Shown here: positions 56,801 to 64,000 of the stretch, piece after piece
Layout of the letters: every line of letters starts with the position of its first letter
Position numbering within the stretch: the first letter of the stretch is position 1
DNA from: Pseudo-nitzschia pungens
Lineage: Eukaryota; Bacillariophyta; Bacillariophyceae; Bacillariales; Bacillariaceae
DNA length: 64,000 bases
Direction: 5' to 3'
NCBI GenBank assembly: GCA_037355855.1
Contig: CM074760.1
Location: forward strand, 5,572,501 to 5,636,500
The notes under the pieces: model-generated
The model's input: the letters and a program-made list of their open reading frames with translations, nothing else
The model's database searches: none
What the model was told of the DNA's origin: nothing
Program-made: the position numbers and the translations under genes

Positions 56801-59800
56801 CACTGTGTTGCCATCGCGAGGAAAAGGTTCGCGCTCTTGCTATTTCTTTCCTCTCACACCTTGGCGAAACTCTATGGCGGAGTTCGAATAAAGAGGAATG
56901 GACGGTTCTTTCTGTTGTGTGCCAGCATTTTGCGAAAAACGAATCATTGGTTTTATTGAAAGGCGCATCATCTATCCCGGAATTGCTTGCCAAAATTCTA
57001 TCACATTCAAAAGAACGTCAAACAATTCAAAAATATCTGCTCCAAGCGATTGTGTCCTCCGCGACTGGATATGGCGCTGCTGATTTGGTATTCACAAAGG
57101 ACTATATCAGTAGGAGTTGGCTGGGTCGTAAGAATGTCATTGGAGGATGCAAGACAGCTAATACATTGTTGGAAGCAACTGAAAGTGCAGGTGAAAGTGC
57201 ATTTCCAATTCTATCTCGGTGGAAATATGCTGGGCAGCCTCTTCTAGAATCTTTTCAATCATCGTTCTCATACGAGGGAGAAATATCCAACCAAAAGATT
57301 CAGTTGATATACACCGTTGTAAAGATATTACGGGGTGTAAGAACATCGGCTTCATCGAGTACTAACATGTCTTCTACAAGCACAATCATTACAACAGGAC
57401 CAACGTCGCACGGCAGGAGAGCTCGATCGTACTCATTTGGAAAGAATGATGGGGTAGACGTGATGAATCCCTACCCTGCAGACATGCAATCTTCAATAGT
57501 GTCTATTTTGACGAACAAAACTGAAAATATTTTACATACTCAAGTGCGAACTTCTCTCTTTGAAGTCGTCCTCTGCAGTGAATCGTGGAGAAATAATATT
57601 TTCTGCCAATTGAATGGGAAGATACGACTCGAAATCGCTAAGGCTGTTTTGAAGGCGGCTGCGGAATCATCATTTCATAGTATTGATTCGGTTCTTTTAT
57701 CTCTACCCTTCGATGCAAATGAGACAGCTACTCTTGTGAGCGAACAGGAGAGCAACGAAATCGGACTATCCCAGTTGACTTTTGTTTCCGATTTCATTAG
57801 TACAAACCACGTGAAACTCGCAAGAAGCCCGGGAATCAATGAACTACTTGGCTCAATTTTCAAAAAGCTCTCTGGTTTCTCCACTGCAACCGAAAACAGA
57901 GAGTCTCTCGAGTTCGCAAGGCATGCGCTTTTGAATGCCTTATTGGAGCTTACCAATGCATCGTTGGCGATGGGTATAAAGAAGATCTTCAAATCAGGGG
58001 CGAATACATTGGAGGAAATTATTGTTGGAAACAAAAGTTCGAGCTCTCAATCTGTACCTCTTCGAAGCAAAAGGATTGTTTTCTTGATTTTTGCTGCTTT
58101 GTGTGAGAAATATCCAAATATTGTCATTCAGAAATTTATTCCCATTATAACTGGGCTTGTTTCAGGATCCCTCTCGCAAGGAGAAGAAAGCACCCTGGCG
58201 AACTGCTTTGATGTAGCTATACCAGCCTATTCGAAACACGCGGCAGTTGGAAATCTCTCGCTCGTTGACCTGTGTCGAGCTTTTGTGAATCGCGTGTGCG
58301 AATACAATGAGGAAGTAAGGCCTACGTTTTACATGCTTTTTGTTCGTGCCCTTTCGACAACTAGGGGATCTGGTGACACAGCGGACTCGCCTATTGGATC
58401 TTTCATTTCGGTAATTCTCGCGAGAGAGATGTATTCTACAATGGGTAAAGACCGTGCATTCTCTAAGCTTCCGGCATTAGCGACACAGATTTTGTCCCAC
58501 ACTTCCAGTGATTCAAGAATGCAAGCCGTTTGGACCATGCAAAACTACGCGAAGGAAATTATCTTCAACCTGTTAGACGAGGAATCGACGATCATGACGG
58601 ACACTCAATTTTCAATTGGGCACTTGGCTGCCATAGCTTCCAAGGGCCCAAAGTTCACTGGCTCGATCCCTTCAGACCTAAGCTTCTCCCAAGGCTCTCC
58701 CACCACTGAATTGTTTGAGAAGCTATCTTCTCTTTTGATTACTGTAACTTGTGAAGTCGTCAATGACGAGGAATCGCGCAAGATAATTCGACGAACTGAT
58801 GGTTCAGATTCCAAGATTGTCTTGAGATTATGGCAAGATTTACTTCTGGTTCAATCTGCATGTCACAATCGCCTTGGTGGTTCCATTCAAAATGGAAACG
58901 CGAGATTCTTGGAGAGAATCGTGGAAATAACAACCCACGCTCTTGATGGAATACAGAACAATCTCCCTTCGCATATATTCTTGGCCTTCGTTACGAGTTT
59001 GGTGACTGAAGGGGAAACAGAAGAGCTCCGTGCCAGAGCTGTTCAGCTTATCGCCGAACGCTCTGGTTCTGTGTACTTGGGAAAATCAGAGACGGTGCTT
59101 TTTGTCGAGATGATTCCTCACTTACTTCAGCTACTAGGAGATAGCAGTGGAATCTTTTTGCAGCAATCTGTGTTCGCGGCAATTGATAGTATTGGCAGAA
59201 ATTCATGCCTTTCATCTGAATCAAGTGTAAATGATCGCCACCTTGAAATTTTTTCCTCTGCAGCATTAAAAGCGTCTGGCGTGATTGAAAAGACGAGGCA
59301 GGCAGCCAGCGGAGGATCATTCCAAAATATCCCTCCTGAGTCAAGGCAACTCGTGAGCAGCGCAGCCTTGTGCTCATCCACGGCCATCAAGATTTGTGGA
59401 CCCCGTGCTCTTCCGGTACTCCCGAAATTGATCAAGCCCTTAATCAATTTCCAGTTTTCTGCAAGTGAATTCCTTAAAGTTGCAGATGATAGCGTCGACA
59501 AGAAGGAACTCAGTCAAGCGAAGTTGATGCAAGTAGCAATTCTCCGTACTTTTACTGCAATCATCGAGCGAATGCCAAAGCTACTAAAGCCATATTTGGT
59601 TGACATTTTGAAGAGTTTTGCTGAAGTTTCTGGTAGCATCCAAATCGAATCTTTGAATCAATCTCAGTCTATCCAAACAGAATTGGCTGCATTGCAAAAT
59701 ATTACAACATCTCGTATCCCCGCAAGGCAGCTTATTCCCGCTGCTTCAAAATCAATCATGTCCACGCCGGACCTTGATTTGAATACATCAACCTTATTGA

Positions 59801-60887
59801 TCATGACAGACTCTGTCACAAAAGCGAAGAGTTCTGAGGTATCGGGAATGATTACTACTATCATTAAAACAGCAACTCATGTATTTGATCAAGATGTCAA
59901 TGAAGACGGAGAGCAGGCTGCTATGGAGGCAACCGATAAGCTTTTGCTCAGTCTTGTCATGAAATTATCAGAAATGCAGCTTCGATCGCTCTATCGAAAG
60001 CTTAGAGAATGGCGTGGCAGTCTCGATGAAACGAAGCCAGAGGATTCAGGGAAGAGACGATGTGATTTTTGGAGATTTTCTGCTGCCTTGAGTAAGCAAC
60101 TAAAATCTATCTATTTGTCTTGCCTCACATCTGTCTTTCAAGACGCAGTTGACGAACTAGTAAGTTTTGACCACATATTTTGGTTTGATTTTGGTATTGT
60201 TCTCTTTTCCTCGTTCTAACGAACTCTTTTTTTTTTTAAAAAAAAAAAATTCAGGAAATGGCAGCTTCCAGTCTTTCAAAGAAGGATTCAATCAAGAAAT
60301 CTGATGGAAAGAAAAGGCAAAGACTATCGAATAGTGGGGGTAACATCGATTTGGAAATTTCCTCAATTCAAGCATTGAAAAATCTTCTACTCTGTCTTGA
60401 GATGGCGCTGCGCTCAGATGCTCACGAAGGGGGTGATTGGATTCGAGAAATGGATTCTCAGCGTTATGAGAAACTTCTTCAACCCCTCGGAACACTATTG
60501 GGATGCCAATTACCGAGTAACTCATCGAGTGCCTCATTCGAGTCTATCGTGCAGGGAGGAGACTCGCAGTCGGGAAGTGTTGTTGAATGTTTAGTGGCAT
60601 TAGCGACTGCTGCAGGCGATGAGCAACTCTGGAAGCCTCTGAATCATTCTGTTCTACAAGCTTGTTCAGACGAGAACAGGCCCGAAGTGCGCAAGGCTGG
60701 GGTTACCTGTCTTTTGTCTTTGATCAATTCAATCGGTGAAGAATACATGGTTCTGATTCCAGAATGCCTCCCAATACTTTCAGAACTCCTCGAGGATTCA
60801 GACGAGGAAATCGCAGGGATTGCCCAGGAGTGCATCAGTCAGAGCGAAGAATTGCTCGGTGAGAGTTTGCAAGACAGCTTACGCTAA
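53809..60887 (+). CDS. UTP10: U3 snoRNP protein UTP10/HEATR1 homologue
   Basis: Giant HEAT-repeat protein of the t-UTP complex of the small-subunit processome, acting in the nucleolus in rRNA transcription and 18S maturation. Exon 1 (53809-60159) and exon 2 (60255-60887) join in phase 0, giving about 2327 residues; human HEATR1 is about 2140. The N-terminal block has the characteristic CLNVIEYLLRKYDIHI and MLLAMLPHHEEPYFLRILQL, matching the UTP10 N-terminal signature. Helical repeats follow throughout. The C-terminus (BP28CT-like region and final acidic HEAT repeat, SELLEDSDEEI then SEELLGESLQDSLR) matches the family end. The intron carries a T10/A11 run just before its acceptor. The reading frame is uninterrupted over 6.3 kb. 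Confidence 0.9.
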
Positions 60888-61095
60888 AAGTGTCATAGTA
60901 TGTCATATAATTACATCAAAATATATTCACGAACACTTGAAAGCAATTGCTTTTATATTATATTAGCTTCCGGTATCGCTTGCAGGCTAAACTCTATTAG
61001 ATTACTGTGACGCTTACTATTCCGAAGATGTCCAGTAGCTTTTTTTTGGTGGCGATTCCATCACTGTCTTGAATTGTGATCGGTGTTGGAAGATA
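60888..61095. other. Convergent intergenic spacer
   Basis: About 200 bases between the UTP10-like and importin-like stops, AT-rich. No feature seen. Confidence 0.5.
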
Positions 61096-63477
61096 TCATT
61101 GCAATGAGTAAGAGATGAGAGATTCAATGCTCATCTCGCCCTTTCTAATCTTTGCATAATCTGTGAGTAGCATCTTTGCTTTTGGTCGAGACTTCGATCC
61201 ATCTTGTGCCAGAATCAAAAGAATAGGAATGATCTGATTGCTCATTTCTGTACTCGTATGTTTTCCAACGTCAGAATTGTCTTGGGTCATGCTATGAAAT
61301 AACCACTGTTTAAGTGATGCTTCGTTGAGAAGGGGTGATATATTGTCAGCAGGGTTTCGTGGTGTTGTAAGGCCCTCTTTTTCATTCAGTGTTATTGCCT
61401 GTACAATAGAATATATACAATCGGCGTAAGCAGGCCACAGCATTTGGGACCCCCCGGCCAACCCCGCAAAGCAAGCCCGGATGAGTGTTTGACCGTGTCT
61501 CAATATCATTTCCTTGATGATCAATGAATTCCATGCTTCTCGCAAGACTTCAGTCGTTTGGACAGATAGGCGCAGAGAGTTCCAGCCAAAAAGGTGCGAC
61601 AGAAACACCAAAGCAGCTCTTGCAGAGTCTTTGGAGTCTATGGCAGAAACCGATCCCACCGCAACATTCATCACGTCGCCGAGTTTGGGGCTGTAGCAAA
61701 GAGCTCGAGGACAATACAAGATGAATCGGTGCAGGCATTCAAAATAAGACTCAAGGAGTTCCATCTCGTTGCAAAGATTGTTTTTGCTTGTCATCACCGT
61801 CGTCACATGCACAAGTAAGTCTTGAAATGATTTATCCATTTCTACATTCTGACCCCCGAAAACTTCCACAGCCGTTGAGATGTATTTGAGTGTAGCAGGA
61901 TCGCGAGTTTGTTCGAGAGCCTGAACAATCAGTGGTATTGTGTTGGTAAAGATTGTAACCATGACACTTTGTTGCGGTAGAGTTTTGCGCAAAATTTGTT
62001 GGTGTATCGATATCCATTTGCCCAAGAGAGTTGACTGGGCCGGAGTCGACGCTATCCGTTGCTGTACAATGTTCAAACAGGGATCTATCAAGTGCAGCAT
62101 CCACTCTCCCATGGTCGGAATGTGAGGAGCATCGCAAAATCGAGAAATAACCCTGATGACACAAAGATACCTTGCGAGCGACTCCGTTGCAGTTTGTACT
62201 GGCACGGTCATCCATTCTTGTGTGATGTTGCTTTGGGGCAAAGCTTTCAACGCACCATCAATGCGGTTGGTGACTGGCTGAATCAGGTCGGTTGTCATCG
62301 ACCTCCTCGCTGTTTCGGGATTTACGAGCTTCGTGATCAATCGTGTAGCTCCTTCTGCTACGTTCGTCATTGCTTCTTCGTCGGTCGTAGACAAAACAGC
62401 TTCCATGGAATGTCGCACGGAGGTTAAAATAAGCGACATGAACGAAGATGTTGGACTATTCCCGTTCTCTGCGACGGCGCCCATATCCTCCAAATCCGGC
62501 ATCGTCTTCACCAGACACGACACATAAATGGCTCTCGTTGCCTTGGCTGCTTCCAGCGGCATTGCAACAAATGCCGATTGAAGGTACGCCAGCAGCTTTA
62601 ATATTGCATGGGGCGGGCATTTCATCGAGCTCCAAGCAGGAGAGTAATTCCCACAAAAATTGACAGCTGCCCCCAGCAAGTATTTGTGCTGAGAGGCCAT
62701 GGTTTCCGAATCCACCGCGATCAGTTGTTCCAGCAATTGCAGCAATTCGCGTTGCGTAGCTTGCCTATCCCCAGCAATCGACGTTCCACCGCCCGCGATA
62801 GATCTGCAACGGGAGCACACATCCTTCGCTATCTGAGCGAGCGCAAACAGTGCCGACTCGGACATTCTCCAATCCGTGGCCCCTCGGACCTGGTTTGTCA
62901 ACATTTGAATCATTTCGACGCGAAGCAAGTAATAACAGCTCACCAAGACATCTGCCACCATTCGACGAAACTCGTAAAAATCCGAAGAGTCCACCAATTC
63001 CAATTCGTTTTCCCAATTCGTAAAGTTCTCTGGGTACGCCATTCTCCTCAGCAAGATTTCGACCAAGTTTTCGAACAGGGGCTTTCTCCAGTGTTCGTGT
63101 CGTTCCGAGGTGGGAATTTCTTGAATGGTCAACCAACATTCTAGGGGAATCAGTGCCACCGACGTAGTAGGATGGGATTGAATCTCCAACAAGACCCGCA
63201 GACCAATATCGGCCGGTTGGTTCACAATACCCTCGGCGTTTTCCACCAAGAAGGTTGCCAGCACGCTGGCTAGAGCATGGGCGGCATCATTCCATTCGTT
63301 GACCGAGGCAACCCGAAGGGGATTGACGATGAATCCTTGCTGAGGAATGGCCATCCAGAAGGCACCGACCGCGGCTTGTCGCGTGCTTGTTCCATAATCG
63401 GAGTTGACCGAGATTGCAGCCGTCAAGGCCCGTGCAACGGTTTGAAGCGTCGGCTCGTCGAGATTGGTGTTTGACGA

Positions 63478-63508
<31 letters not shown>

Positions 63509-63999
63509 AACAGCTGGATCAGAATCGGCAACAATGCAACGGAACCTCCACAGGTTGGTGTGTTGATTTGTGTCAGGGAGACCCCGGCTTTTTCGATCCA
63601 AGCCAGCAACGCCTGGCAGGCCGGCAGAATCAATCCGGATGCCTCGCTGCCACCGCTCAAGCCCCTGGCAATCAGATCCAGTGCGGCCTCCAGATTCGAT
63701 TGCATGGCCTCCGTGGCCTGGGCGTTCGTTAGATCCTGCCGCGATTCGATTTCGGAGGGAATGCATCCCAGCAGACGCAACGCGGTCTCGGGCGGCAAAC
63801 CAATCGTGTTGTTGCGAGCATTGGCCAGAAATTCGGCCAGGCCCGTCCCCCCCTCGCTCCGCACGATCGTGATCGCGTTGCAAACACAGCACGGTCCGAC
63901 CAGGGATCGATTCGGGCCCGGTTGCTGCCGAAGGTATTCCCAGAGCTCGATCCGAAGAGCCGTCACGCTGTTTGGGTTCGTGCAAGACGACGGGAGCAT
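61096..63999 (-). CDS. Importin-beta family karyopherin (importin-13/transportin-3-like), N-terminus off window
   Basis: Nuclear transport receptor. 967 residues are visible, read leftwards to TGA 61098-61096. The ATG at 63999 is probably internal: importins of this class begin with ~80-100 residues ahead of the segment seen first here (LRIELWEYLRQQ... , an exportin-1-like domain). Supporting blocks are LPPETALRLLGCIPSEI, WENELELVDSSDFYEFRRMVADVL and repeated HEAT-like helices to the end, in the arrangement of importin-13 and transportin-3. A Ser run (SSSSSSSSS, coded by a GAC repeat on the plus strand at 63474-63501) sits in a loop. Which cargo class it serves cannot be told. Confidence 0.82.
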
Positions 64000-64000
64000 T

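Noticed and set aside
62608..63144. 178-codon plus-strand frame opposite the importin gene
   Set aside because: Shadow of a well-supported HEAT-repeat coding frame.

Overview
The window is nuclear DNA from a photosynthetic stramenopile, most likely a pennate diatom; genus and species cannot be fixed from sequence alone. Genes are dense, lie on both strands, and carry few short GT-AG introns. Several proteins open with the secondary-plastid type of presequence, a signal peptide followed by Phe: protochlorophyllide reductase, plastid-type ribosomal protein L28, and possibly a CLC transporter. A light-dependent protochlorophyllide reductase and a GOGAT large subunit fit the same picture.

Layout, left to right. 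0-9 kb: glutamate synthase large subunit (3 exons), a CLC-family chloride transporter (minus, 3 exons) and a ubiquitin-eS31 fusion. 9.8-24 kb: the ATP23 metalloprotease, a class I ribonucleotide reductase large subunit with a secretory-type leader, plastid-type bL28, an NDUFS5-like complex I subunit, tRNA-Gly(TCC) and the ribosome-assembly factor MRTO4, separated by long low-complexity spacers. 24.6-41.5 kb: a TBL1-type LisH/WD40 co-repressor subunit, two alpha/beta hydrolases, a small basic coiled-coil protein, a PRP38-type splicing factor, protochlorophyllide reductase, a VAMP7-like R-SNARE and an RCC1-repeat protein. 42.97-53.41 kb: a full-length DIRS-order (tyrosine recombinase) retrotransposon with split direct repeats A1-ORFs-B1-A2-B2. 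53.8-64 kb: the giant HEAT-repeat U3 snoRNP protein UTP10/HEATR1, and an importin-13/transportin-3-like karyopherin that runs off the right edge.

The genes are mainly unlinked housekeeping functions: nitrogen assimilation, nucleotide synthesis, translation and ribosome biogenesis (Ub-eS31, bL28, MRTO4, UTP10), splicing, trafficking, transport and mitochondrial respiration. No operon-like or biosynthetic-cluster logic is visible.

The most interesting items are: (i) the DIRS-like element, with near-identical repeats, an internal stop in its recombinase and an extra ORF of unknown function; (ii) repeated +1 reading-frame offsets inside otherwise conserved proteins (ATP23 once, ribonucleotide reductase twice, possibly TBL1 several times), probably consensus errors but worth testing; (iii) a ribonucleotide reductase with an N-terminal hydrophobic leader; and (iv) intergenic spacers rich in short palindromes of the GTAAC/TTACGGTAA type.
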